Shown one piece after another: positions 23,547-31,692 of a DNA stretch of 64,000 nucleotides; positions within the stretch are counted from its first letter, which is position 1; each line of letters starts with the position of its first letter. The notes under the pieces were generated by a model. That model did not search any database, was not told the origin of the DNA, and saw nothing but the letters and a program-made list of their open reading frames with translations. The position numbers and the translations under genes are program-made. The DNA comes from Saccharicrinis sp963677245 (GTDB taxonomy: Bacteria > Bacteroidota > Bacteroidia > Bacteroidales > Marinilabiliaceae), in assembly GCA_963677245.1 (NCBI GenBank), contig OY781921.1, forward strand, positions 4,278,001 to 4,342,000, in the 5' to 3' direction.

Positions 23547-25994
23547 TTAGTCGAAAGTTTCTCCCAAAGTAATTTCAATATAATAAGTGCCTTCCGGCAT
23601 TAAAGGAATCGTGCTTCCTTTGGTTTTTTCACCGTTTACATACATGTAATTTACGCCACCATTCACGCCATTAGGATTCTTAATTTCTATGTTGTAAGTA
23701 GCCCCTCTAAACTGACGTGTAATTTTATAACCTTTCCAATCTTTAGGAATGCAAGGATTTATTTTTATTCCTTTGTAATCGGGCTGAATTCCCAATATAT
23801 ATTGGGTAATGGTATAGTAATTCCAGGCTGCAGTTCCGGTTAACCATGAGTTTTTGGCTTCACCAGGTTTAAAGGCATCTTTACCAGCAATCATTTGAGC
23901 ATACACGTAAGGTTCTGTTTTATGCAAATCGCTTATTTCTTCGAGATAAGCAGGGCAAATTTTTCTAAAATAGTCCCAGGCTTGTTCTCCTCGTCCCAGT
24001 TTAGTTTCGCCAATGATAATCCATGGATTATTATGGCAAAAGATACCTGCATTTTCTTTATAGCCCTGAGGGTAGCTGGATATCTCTCCGTACTTCATAA
24101 TGTACTCGCTAAAGGCCGGATTGTTAAGCACAATTCCGTATGGCGTATCTAATCGATCTTTAACGCTGTCCATCGCTTTTTCAACCAGGCCTTCTTCAAG
24201 TCCCACTTCAGCCATGGCGCACCAACCGTTAGATTCAATAAAGATTTTACCCTCTTCATTTTCGTTGCTGCCAATTTTCTCCCCAAAAAAGTCGTAAGCA
24301 CGTAAAAACCATTCGCCATCCCAACCGTGTTTTTTAATGGCTTCAGTCATAGCATCCACATGTTTTTGCGCTCGGGCAGCTTCATCCTCTTTTCCTAAAA
24401 CGTTACACAATTCAATATAATCTTTTCCATATACCACAAATAACCCGGCAATCATTAATGATTCAGCTTTTGATCCTTCTGTTTTATTTTCGGTGGTTTG
24501 GTACGATTCATTTGGGTCGTTGGAGAAACAATTTAAGTTTAAACAGTCGTTCCAGTCGGCTCTTCCGATTAAAGGTAGTTGATGAGGTCCAAGGTTATTA
24601 ATCACATGGTTAAAAGAAACCGTGAGGTGATCGAATAAGGTTTTGGCTACGCTCATATCATTATCAAAAGGCACCATCTCATCTAAAATGGAGAAATCGC
24701 CTGTTTCTTTAATGTAAGCTGTGGTTCCAAGAATTAACCACATTGGATCATCGTTAAAACCACCACCTATATCATCGTTTCCTCTTTTGGTTAATGGTTG
24801 ATATTGGTGATAACAACCGCCATCAGGGAATTGGGTTGAGGCAATATCAATAATTCGTTCGCGCGCTCTTTCCGGAACCTGATGAACAAAGCCAATTAAA
24901 TCCTGGTTGGAATCGCGGAATCCCATACCTCGACCAATTCCACTTTCGAAGAAGGAAGCCGATCTGGAAAAACAGAATGTGATCATACATTGATATTGAT
25001 TCCAGATATTCACCATTCGGTCCAGTTTTTCATCACCGGTTTCAACGGTATAAATGCCCAGTAATTTATCCCAATATTGATTTAATTCGGCAAGCGCCTG
25101 ATCTACTTTTTCTGCCGTATCGAATTGAGCAATGGTTGCCTTGGCTTTGGTTTTATTGATTACACCTTTGCTTTCCCATTTTTCCTCTTCGTTATTTTCA
25201 ACGTAACCTAAAACAAAAACTAAATCTTTGCTTTCTCCTGGTTTTAATGTGATTTCTAAATAATGAGAGGCTATTGGTGACCAGCCATGCGCATGCGACA
25301 TACCTGGTTTTCCATTGCTAACCGCTTGTGGATTCTCAAAGCCATTGTACATGCCGATGAATGTTTCCCTATCGGTGTCAAAGCCTTGAATCGTTTCGTT
25401 AACCGAATAAAATGCATAATGATTTCTTCGTTCTCTGTATTCTGTTTTATGATACAAGGTGGAACCATCCACTTCAACTTCTCCGGTAGAAAGATTACGC
25501 TGGAAGTTTTCCATATCAGTGGCTGCATTCCAAAGTGCCCATTCTGTAAAGGATGATAATTGAATTTTTTTGGTTTCAGAAGAGGTGTTGCTTAAGGTTA
25601 CTTTTTGAACTTCAGCCCAGGTTTTAAGCGGAACAAAAAACAGACATTCGGCAACAATACCGTTTTTCTCACCTTTCACTTTGGTGTAGTTCATACCATG
25701 ACGGCATTCGTAATTGTCAAGCGGTGTTTTGCATGGTTTCCAGCCCGGTGACCAGATGGTATCACCATCTTTTATATAAAAATATCTTCCACCATTATCC
25801 ATCGGAACATTATTGTAACGATAGCGCGTTAAACGGCGAAATTTGGCATCTTTGTAAAAACTATATCCACCTCCGGTATTGGAGATAAGAGAAAAGAAAT
25901 CTTCATTACCAAGGTAATTAATCCATGGCCATGGAGTTTGAGGAGTAGTAATAACGTACTCTTTGTTTTGGTCGTCGAAATATCCGTACTTCAT
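23547..25994 (-). CDS. Cellobiose phosphorylase, glycoside hydrolase family 94
   Basis: An 815-residue cytoplasmic GH94 enzyme very close to clostridial cellobiose phosphorylase over its whole length: MKYGYFDDQNKEYVITTPQT at the start, NYLGNEDFFSLISNTGGGYS, RYNNVPMDNGGRYFYI, and HKTEYRERRNHYAFYSVN. The (alpha/alpha)6 catalytic part has RGMGFRDSNQDLIGF and IGRADWNDCLNLNC, in which Asp483 is, by motif, the general acid. It converts cellobiose and phosphate to glucose-1-phosphate and glucose, saving ATP. It has no signal peptide, fitting import by the adjacent permease. Third gene of the regulator-permease-phosphorylase operon (44 bp gap). Confidence 0.96.
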   Translation of the reverse strand: MKYGYFDDQNKEYVITTPQTPWPWINYLGNEDFFSLISNTGGGYSFYKDAKFRRLTRYRYNNVPMDNGGRYFYIKDGDTIWSPGWKPCKTPLDNYECRHGMNYTKVKGEKNGIVAECLFFVPLKTWAEVQKVTLSNTSSETKKIQLSSFTEWALWNAATDMENFQRNLSTGEVEVDGSTLYHKTEYRERRNHYAFYSVNETIQGFDTDRETFIGMYNGFENPQAVSNGKPGMSHAHGWSPIASHYLEITLKPGESKDLVFVLGYVENNEEEKWESKGVINKTKAKATIAQFDTAEKVDQALAELNQYWDKLLGIYTVETGDEKLDRMVNIWNQYQCMITFCFSRSASFFESGIGRGMGFRDSNQDLIGFVHQVPERARERIIDIASTQFPDGGCYHQYQPLTKRGNDDIGGGFNDDPMWLILGTTAYIKETGDFSILDEMVPFDNDMSVAKTLFDHLTVSFNHVINNLGPHQLPLIGRADWNDCLNLNCFSNDPNESYQTTENKTEGSKAESLMIAGLFVVYGKDYIELCNVLGKEDEAARAQKHVDAMTEAIKKHGWDGEWFLRAYDFFGEKIGSNENEEGKIFIESNGWCAMAEVGLEEGLVEKAMDSVKDRLDTPYGIVLNNPAFSEYIMKYGEISSYPQGYKENAGIFCHNNPWIIIGETKLGRGEQAWDYFRKICPAYLEEISDLHKTEPYVYAQMIAGKDAFKPGEAKNSWLTGTAAWNYYTITQYILGIQPDYKGIKINPCIPKDWKGYKITRQFRGATYNIEIKNPNGVNGGVNYMYVNGEKTKGSTIPLMPEGTYYIEITLGETFD

Positions 25995-26038
25995 TTTTCA
26001 CTTCTTAATTATTTGATTATTGTATTAGTTTAAAATTG

Positions 26039-27649
26039 CTATGCTTCGTTGCTTCTTCTGTTGTTTAATTCAAGTGTAATTTCATCAAGCTTCTCTTGAT
26101 TTAGCGGGTAGAGAGTCATAAGTATAGCTGCTAAAATGGCAACTGCAGATGGTACCCAACTCATCAGCATTTTAATGGCGGGTATGGCTTCCGGAATAGT
26201 ACTGGCATCCATTCCATCATATTTATATAGTGATAAAATGATTCCAATAATGGCACCAGCTAATCCTCCTCCAAATTTGGTGACAAAAGATCCAGCAGAG
26301 TAAACTAATCCGGTAGCACGTCGTCCATTTATGTATTCCGAATAATCGGCTACATCACCAAGCATGGTAAAAAATAATGTGGGGAAAATAGCTGCTGCAA
26401 ATTCAGAAATAATTCCAATCGAAAAGATTGCGATTGAATCTTGTGGCTTACAGAAAATGAATAAGGCGTTTACTGCTCCGGAGAAAATTAAGGCGTAAAT
26501 AAATAATTTTCTCTTTCCTAACCTTTTGCCTAAAGGAGCTGTAACCATAGCACCTCCAATTGACGCAATCATTAAGGCAACTAAAAATGAAGCAGCTAAT
26601 AATTGGTTGTGCATATAATGTGTGAAATATATAATTACAATTCCTTGCTTTATGGAGTTGTAAATAATAAATAACAAACCTACAATAAGTAATATAAGCC
26701 AGGGTTTGTTGTTAATGAGATCTTTAAAGTCTTTTGATAAATTGCTTTGCTGCGTTTTAGGTGGTTGTACTCTTTCCTTCGTGCTGTAAAAGGTAATGAC
26801 CATAAAAATTGCCAGAAATACAGATAGCAGATAGATGGAGTAGCTGTATCCTTTCTTTTGGTCGATCAGTCTGATTTTTTCGGCGCTTAATTCTTTTTCG
26901 CCCTCAGCAATAAAGTGATATTCTTTTGCAGCATCCATTGTGAAACTAATGTAGTTTGCTGCTTTTTTAGTGGTATCGGGTTTTTGATTAGCCCAGGTAA
27001 ATAAGGCAATACCATCTTTAGTTTTAATGTTGGCGTTAGGAACAAATTCAGGAGTAGATACAACAACTTCGAATTTTTCAGCTCCAAGCTTATTTACTTG
27101 AATCTGAGGATTTACATTACCAAAATGAAGTACCAAAAACAAAAGTGCACCCTGAACTAACATTCCTCCGGCAAATGCACCAACCATTCTGTACGATCCA
27201 ATACTGGTGCGTTCTTTATTATCTCCGGTCATAACCGCCATTAAGGCTCCGTATGGAATATTATTCGCAGTATAGATTAGAGTAAACAAGATGTAGGTGA
27301 CATATGCGTAGACTATTTTACCCGTTTCTCCTAAATCAGGTGTGGTAAAAAGCATGGATAAGATAGCAGCTAAAGGAAAGGCAGTCCATAGGACCCAAGG
27401 GCGGAATTTTCCATATTTAGAGTTGGTTCTATCTCCTACAATACCCATGGCCACATCGCTGACGCCATCACTAAGGCGTGCAACAAAGAGTAAAATTCCG
27501 GCAGCAGCTGCATCTATTCCGTATACATCGGTGTAAAAAAATAGCAAGAAAGTAGAAACGCCTCTCCAAGCAATGTTGGCAGCACCGTCTCCAAGGGCAT
27601 ATCCTATTTTTTCTCGTATTTTTAATTTCTGTGTTAAAATTTCTTTCAT
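26039..27649 (-). CDS. GPH-family sugar:cation symporter, probable cellobiose permease
   Basis: A 536-residue MFS carrier of the glycoside-pentoside-hexuronide (MelB-like) type, with twelve predicted helices. Family marks are DGAANIAWRG and DGVSDVAMGIVGDRTNSKYGKFRPW (helix 2 and loop 2-3), NNIPYGALMAVMTGDNKERTSI after helix 4, and TKERV after helix 6. Between helices 5 and 6, on the periplasmic side, about 90 extra residues (about 178-270) form a soluble insert, unlike typical 460-residue members. The substrate is inferred from the phosphorylase behind it and the regulator in front (57 bp gap). Confidence 0.85.
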   Translation of the reverse strand: MKEILTQKLKIREKIGYALGDGAANIAWRGVSTFLLFFYTDVYGIDAAAAGILLFVARLSDGVSDVAMGIVGDRTNSKYGKFRPWVLWTAFPLAAILSMLFTTPDLGETGKIVYAYVTYILFTLIYTANNIPYGALMAVMTGDNKERTSIGSYRMVGAFAGGMLVQGALLFLVLHFGNVNPQIQVNKLGAEKFEVVVSTPEFVPNANIKTKDGIALFTWANQKPDTTKKAANYISFTMDAAKEYHFIAEGEKELSAEKIRLIDQKKGYSYSIYLLSVFLAIFMVITFYSTKERVQPPKTQQSNLSKDFKDLINNKPWLILLIVGLLFIIYNSIKQGIVIIYFTHYMHNQLLAASFLVALMIASIGGAMVTAPLGKRLGKRKLFIYALIFSGAVNALFIFCKPQDSIAIFSIGIISEFAAAIFPTLFFTMLGDVADYSEYINGRRATGLVYSAGSFVTKFGGGLAGAIIGIILSLYKYDGMDASTIPEAIPAIKMLMSWVPSAVAILAAILMTLYPLNQEKLDEITLELNNRRSNEA

Positions 27650-27706
27650 TGATGTAGATTAATTTTCAATGCTGATTTAATAAAGTAGATTTTGTTGTAA
27701 GTGATT

Positions 27707-28447
27707 TTATATCCAAAAGTCAAATAGTTCCTTTTTCGTTTTTTCATACACCTCTCGACTGAACATATATAGTCTTGCCGGTTTGTGAGCTACTCCTTTT
27801 TGTTTTTCATCCAAAGGGATGAGGTATTTCATTCGTGCAACTTTTTTTCTGAAGTTTCTTTTATCGAATTCGGTATCCAGAATGATCTCATAAACATTCT
27901 GAAGTTGACTAAGCGTAAATTTGTCAGGTAATAATTCAAAGCCGATAGGTTCATGCTTAATTTTATTGCGAAGTTCTATGATTGCCGCTTCAACAATTTG
28001 ATTGTGGTCAAAGCCTAATTCACCAATTTCATGATAAGGAACCCACTTTACATTGCGCCCTTTCCATTCCAATGTAACGTCTTGTGTTGCTAACAAAGCG
28101 AAGTATGCTATGGAGGCAATGCGAGTGTCCGGATTTCTATCGTTGTGTAAAAGCCATTTTCTATCGTTGGGTTTGTTTAATCTATCCGGGTGAGCAAAAG
28201 TTTTAAATTGTTCCAGATAGATATTTTGAAGTCCTGTTAAATCAAAAAGAATACGATTGGCAGCTTCGTCTATATCTTCATCTTCAAAAATGTGATTACC
28301 GGTTAGCGTTTGATCACTAAATAAAGTTTCTTTTGTGTTTTCGTCCTTAAGTGTTCTATCTACAAGAAGGATATTTAGCTTATCAAAATCGTATCCAAAT
28401 ATTACGCAGTCTACAGAAATGTAGTTATTTAATACTTTGTTTGTCAT
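27707..28447 (-). CDS. NrtR/AraR-like transcriptional regulator with a degenerate Nudix domain
   Basis: A 246-residue protein with a Nudix fold at residues 8-150 and a winged-helix region at about 160-240 (FTLSQLQNVYEIILDTEFDKRNFRKKVARM). The Nudix box should read G-x5-E-x7-R-E-U-x-E-E, but here the stretch DEAANRILFDLTGLQN lacks the catalytic Arg-Glu and Glu-Glu pairs, so the domain probably senses a ligand without hydrolysing it. Related regulators in Bacteroides control arabinose genes. It heads the cellobiose permease-phosphorylase operon and has a dyad in its own 5' region, so autoregulation and control of cellobiose use are likely. Confidence 0.85.
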   Translation of the reverse strand: MTNKVLNNYISVDCVIFGYDFDKLNILLVDRTLKDENTKETLFSDQTLTGNHIFEDEDIDEAANRILFDLTGLQNIYLEQFKTFAHPDRLNKPNDRKWLLHNDRNPDTRIASIAYFALLATQDVTLEWKGRNVKWVPYHEIGELGFDHNQIVEAAIIELRNKIKHEPIGFELLPDKFTLSQLQNVYEIILDTEFDKRNFRKKVARMKYLIPLDEKQKGVAHKPARLYMFSREVYEKTKKELFDFWI

Positions 28448-28472
28448 TTTTATATCAAATGAATTTTATAAA

Positions 28473-28489
28473 AGTGTATAAAATACACT
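28473..28489. promoter_or_regulatory. Candidate operator of the NrtR-like regulator
   Basis: AGTGTAT (28473-28479), AAA, ATACACT (28483-28489): a perfect 7-bp dyad with a 3-nt centre, 26 bp upstream of the regulator's start codon and just downstream of its candidate promoter, a position suited to repression. Confidence 0.55.
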
Positions 28490-28502
28490 AAGTAATTTGA
28501 GG

Positions 28503-28534
28503 CTAAAGTAAGAGAAAATTTGAATGTTGTCAAA
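28503..28534 (-). promoter_or_regulatory. Candidate promoter of the cellobiose operon
   Basis: On the minus strand TTTG (28531-28534) and TACTTTAG (28503-28510) are 20 nt apart. The -7 box differs from TAnnTTTG at two positions. The start would be near 28496, immediately before the dyad at 28473-28489. Confidence 0.45.
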
Positions 28535-28902
28535 TTTATTTTCTTTTGAGTTAAGCATGTGTATGGTAGTGATTTATAAAGAAACTTCTGGATATACTGT
28601 TAATATTGTAGAACTACGCCATCTGGTATTATTATTAAATAATAATTTAGAGTGATTCTAATTAAATAGATAAGTTTTGTTTTTTAACGAATTAAAAGGT
28701 GATTGTTGATTTTAAGTGGCACATATTCAATTTGATATATGTAGTTTTTATGTAGATTGAATTTAAACTATAGTGATCTAAATATATCTCAATAAAAATA
28801 TATAGATAAATGAATACATTTGTTTTCCTTTTCGTATGAAAATATGTAAGTAAAACTATTTATCTTTAATAAGCCCAAGCAGTAGAACTAAAATAAACAT
28901 CT
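28535..28902. other. AT-rich divergent intergenic region upstream of the octaheme cytochrome gene
   Basis: No ORF. A TAnnTTTG box (TACATTTG, 28815-28822) is present without a TTTG at the right distance, so the plus-strand promoter stays unassigned. A weak dyad TTAGA-GTGAT-TCTAA lies near 28647-28661. No convincing FNR- or HcpR-type site was seen. Confidence 0.3.
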
Positions 28903-30486
28903 ATGAATAAGGTAATTATTTATTCCATTGTTGTGACGATTCTTATTTTGGTGGGGATTAATATCTTCCATAAAAATGAACCAATAAATTTGTCGCAATA
29001 TGAATTAAAGCAAAGTTTTGCTACCAGTCCAATCCCTTCAGTTGATCATGCTCAATTTGAAATTTTACATCAAGAATTTGAAACACCCCAAGATGTAACT
29101 GAAGCCTGTTTAAGTTGTCATAATAAAACCCATGAAGAGATTATTCATTCCAGCCACTGGAACTGGGGACGGGTTGCTTATGTTGAAGGCAAGGGTATTG
29201 CCAAAATTGGAAAGCAAAATGTATTAAATAACTTTTGTATTGGAGCAAACAGTAATGAACAAGCCTGTGCCAAGTGTCATATTGGATTTGGTATGACAGG
29301 AAACAGGTTTGATTTTAACAATGCACGAAATGTGGATTGTATGGTTTGTCATGATGGAAGTGATGAATACATAAAAGGAGCAGCTATGGCTGGATATCCA
29401 GACCGCAGTGTTAACCTTACAAAGGTAGCTCAGCATGTTAGCAGACCATCAAAAATTAATTGTGGAAGCTGTCACTTTTATAGTGGAGGTGGTAATAATG
29501 TGAAGCACGGAGATTTGGAAGAAGCCCTGCTCGCATGTGATAGAAATACTGATGTGCATATGGCACAAAATGGTATAAACATGACTTGTGTGGATTGTCA
29601 TGGTGGCGAGAATCATAAGATAAAAGGAAAGTTATATTCGGTTTCTTCAACGAATGTAAATCGTTTACATTGCGAAGAGTGTCATACATCTAAGCCTCAC
29701 TTAGATGATTTATTAAATCGTCATTATTCCAGAATTGCCTGTCAAACTTGTCATATTCCAACTTACGCCAAAGAAAATGCAACAAAAATGGCCTGGAAAT
29801 GGTCTGAAGCAGGAAGATTAAAAGATGGTAAACCTTATCATGAAGAGGATTCTTTAGGAAACCATACATATTTGTCTATAAAAGGAGAGTTTAAATGGGG
29901 TCGCAACGTAGAACCAGAATATGCCTGGTTTAATGGAACAGCGCAACATTATATTGTAGGAGATAAGGTAGATTCTATTCCTGTTCAGATTAATAAATTG
30001 TTAGGATCTGCAGAAGACATTCATGCTAAAATTTATCCGATGAAGGTGCATCGAGGAGATCAGATTTACGATCCGGAAAATAAAATGTTGATCCAACCTA
30101 AGTTATATGCGCCTGAAAAAGGAGATAGTGCATTTTGGGTTGATTTTGATTGGAATTTAGCTGCAGAGGCTGGAATGAAAAGGTTGGGACTTCCTTATAG
30201 TGGCAAATATGATTTTATTGAAACAGAAATGTATTGGCCGGTTAACCATATGGTTGCTCCCAAAGATCAGTCGCTGCAGTGTGTGGATTGTCATACCTCA
30301 GAAAAAGGAAGGTTAGCTAATGTAGCCGGATTTTATATGCCGGGTAGAGATAGAAATAAATGGGTAGATATGATTGGCGGATTATTATTCTGGGGATCCT
30401 TAATAGGTGTATTTCTGCATGCATTGGCCAGGTTTGCCAATTCTTTAAGAAAAAATGAGGTGGAATCAGAAGAAATTGATGTTTAA
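28903..30486 (+). CDS. Octaheme c-type cytochrome, tetrathionate reductase (Otr) family
   Basis: A 527-residue exported cytochrome with an N-terminal hydrophobic anchor (residues 3-20) and eight CXXCH sites starting at Cys69, 122, 146, 187, 229, 257, 280 and 460. A C-terminal transmembrane helix (about 490-512, GGLLFWGSLIGVFLHALARF) holds it at the membrane. Spacing and number match the octaheme tetrathionate reductase family; in Shewanella the homologue reduces tetrathionate, nitrite and hydroxylamine in vitro. The last heme, 180 residues after the seventh, precedes the membrane anchor, suiting electron entry from the cytochrome b encoded 17 bp downstream. The physiological substrate is open. 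Confidence 0.9.
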   Translation: MNKVIIYSIVVTILILVGINIFHKNEPINLSQYELKQSFATSPIPSVDHAQFEILHQEFETPQDVTEACLSCHNKTHEEIIHSSHWNWGRVAYVEGKGIAKIGKQNVLNNFCIGANSNEQACAKCHIGFGMTGNRFDFNNARNVDCMVCHDGSDEYIKGAAMAGYPDRSVNLTKVAQHVSRPSKINCGSCHFYSGGGNNVKHGDLEEALLACDRNTDVHMAQNGINMTCVDCHGGENHKIKGKLYSVSSTNVNRLHCEECHTSKPHLDDLLNRHYSRIACQTCHIPTYAKENATKMAWKWSEAGRLKDGKPYHEEDSLGNHTYLSIKGEFKWGRNVEPEYAWFNGTAQHYIVGDKVDSIPVQINKLLGSAEDIHAKIYPMKVHRGDQIYDPENKMLIQPKLYAPEKGDSAFWVDFDWNLAAEAGMKRLGLPYSGKYDFIETEMYWPVNHMVAPKDQSLQCVDCHTSEKGRLANVAGFYMPGRDRNKWVDMIGGLLFWGSLIGVFLHALARFANSLRKNEVESEEIDV

Positions 30487-30503
30487 CTAGACAAACGAAT
30501 AAT

Positions 30504-31160
30504 ATGCAAAAAGTTTATATATATAAAAAGTTTGAGCGTTTCTGGCATTGGAGTCAGGCAGCGTTGATTATATTTTTAGCCTTAACAGGGTTTGAAATTC
30601 ATGATTCAATCCATTTGTTTGGCTTTGAAAAAGCAGTGGCATTCCATCGTTCAGCTTCGTGGTTGTTATTAGGTTTAATTGCCTTTAGCATTTTCTGGCA
30701 TTTTACTACCGGAGAGTGGAAACAGTATATTCCTACTATTTCTAAATTAAAGGCTCAAATACAGTATTATACTTTCGGAATGTTTAAAGGTGAACCGCAT
30801 CCAACCATTAAATCGGTTCATAAAAAACTAAATCCATTGCAAGCGGTCGTTTATCTAGGATTTAAGTTAGTGATGGCTCCGGTTGTTATTTTATCGGGTT
30901 TGTTGTACATGTATTATAAAACATTTGATGAAAATGATCTTGTAGTGGCTATTGGAATTCCTTTGGAATGGATTGCTGTAGCTCATACAGTAGGAGCCTT
31001 TTTACTCATTGCTTTTATAGTTGTGCATGTGTATATGACCACTACAGGACATTCGTTAACCTCAAATATTAAGGCCATGATAACTGGTTGGGAAATGTTA
31101 GATGAGGATGAAGAAGTTGAAAAGGAAGATATTGAGAAACCTGAAAATAAGAAGTCATGA
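30504..31160 (+). CDS. Cytochrome b (b561/formate dehydrogenase gamma type) membrane subunit
   Basis: A 218-residue membrane protein with four to five helices. Likely heme b ligands are His in FERFWHWSQAALI (helix 1), AFHRSASWLLL (helix 2), and AHTVGAFLLIAFIVVHVYMTTTGHS near residues 155-180. The acidic tail EEVEKEDIEKPENKKS is cytoplasmic. Such subunits oxidise quinol and pass electrons to a periplasmic partner, here the octaheme cytochrome. The stop overlaps the start of the next gene by 4 nt (ATGA), so expression is coupled. Confidence 0.88.
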   Translation: MQKVYIYKKFERFWHWSQAALIIFLALTGFEIHDSIHLFGFEKAVAFHRSASWLLLGLIAFSIFWHFTTGEWKQYIPTISKLKAQIQYYTFGMFKGEPHPTIKSVHKKLNPLQAVVYLGFKLVMAPVVILSGLLYMYYKTFDENDLVVAIGIPLEWIAVAHTVGAFLLIAFIVVHVYMTTTGHSLTSNIKAMITGWEMLDEDEEVEKEDIEKPENKKS

Positions 31161-31690
31161 TGAAAGAATCACCAAAGCCATATATGAATCCGTATTTAGC
31201 CGGTTTCTTTTTAGGATTCGTTTTGTTGGCAACAATTTATATTACCGGAAGAGGTCTTGGTGCCAGTGGTGCATTTAAAAGTGTAGTAATTGAGACAGTA
31301 GATAAGGTTGCTCCTGATCATGCAGAAAATACAAAGTATTATGCAGATTATAATGCATCTCACCCGGAAGGACCTTTAAAATCATGGTTAGTTTTCGAAG
31401 TATTAGGTGTATTAATTGGTGCTTTTCTCTCAGGGATTGCTTCAAACAGAGTAGGCTTAAAGCTTGAAAAAGGACATGGTGTAAAGAATTCTACCAGAAT
31501 TATAGGTGCAATTATAGGAGGTGCCTTGTTTGGTTTTGGAAGTCAGTTAGGACGGGGATGTACTTCCGGTTCGGCATTAAGCGGAATGGCAGTCATGTCG
31601 TTTGGAGGTATTATTACCATGTTGGCCATATTCGGAATGGCCTATATGACCGCATATTTTTTTAGAAATTTATGGATTAAAAGACAATAA
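31157..31690 (+). CDS. YeeE/YedE-family transporter, first half
   Basis: A 177-residue membrane protein with about four or five helices. It has the sulfur-transport motif GRGCTSGSALSG, Cys135 being the conserved cysteine. In the YeeE/TsuA family such cysteines relay thiosulfate through the membrane. A soluble loop of about 45 residues between helices 1 and 2 (DKVAPDHAENTKYYADYNAS) is likely periplasmic. It overlaps the cytochrome b gene by 4 nt and is 2 bp from the second half-transporter, so the two probably form one unit (PmpA/PmpB-like). Confidence 0.85.
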   Translation: MMKESPKPYMNPYLAGFFLGFVLLATIYITGRGLGASGAFKSVVIETVDKVAPDHAENTKYYADYNASHPEGPLKSWLVFEVLGVLIGAFLSGIASNRVGLKLEKGHGVKNSTRIIGAIIGGALFGFGSQLGRGCTSGSALSGMAVMSFGGIITMLAIFGMAYMTAYFFRNLWIKRQ

Positions 31691-31692
31691 TT

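Noticed and set aside
23895..24297. Plus-strand ORFs inside the cellobiose phosphorylase gene
   Set aside because: They are antisense shadows of a full-length, strongly conserved GH94 gene.
28535..28902. FNR- or HcpR-type operator before the octaheme cytochrome gene
   Set aside because: Only partial half-sites are present; nothing reaches a convincing dyad.
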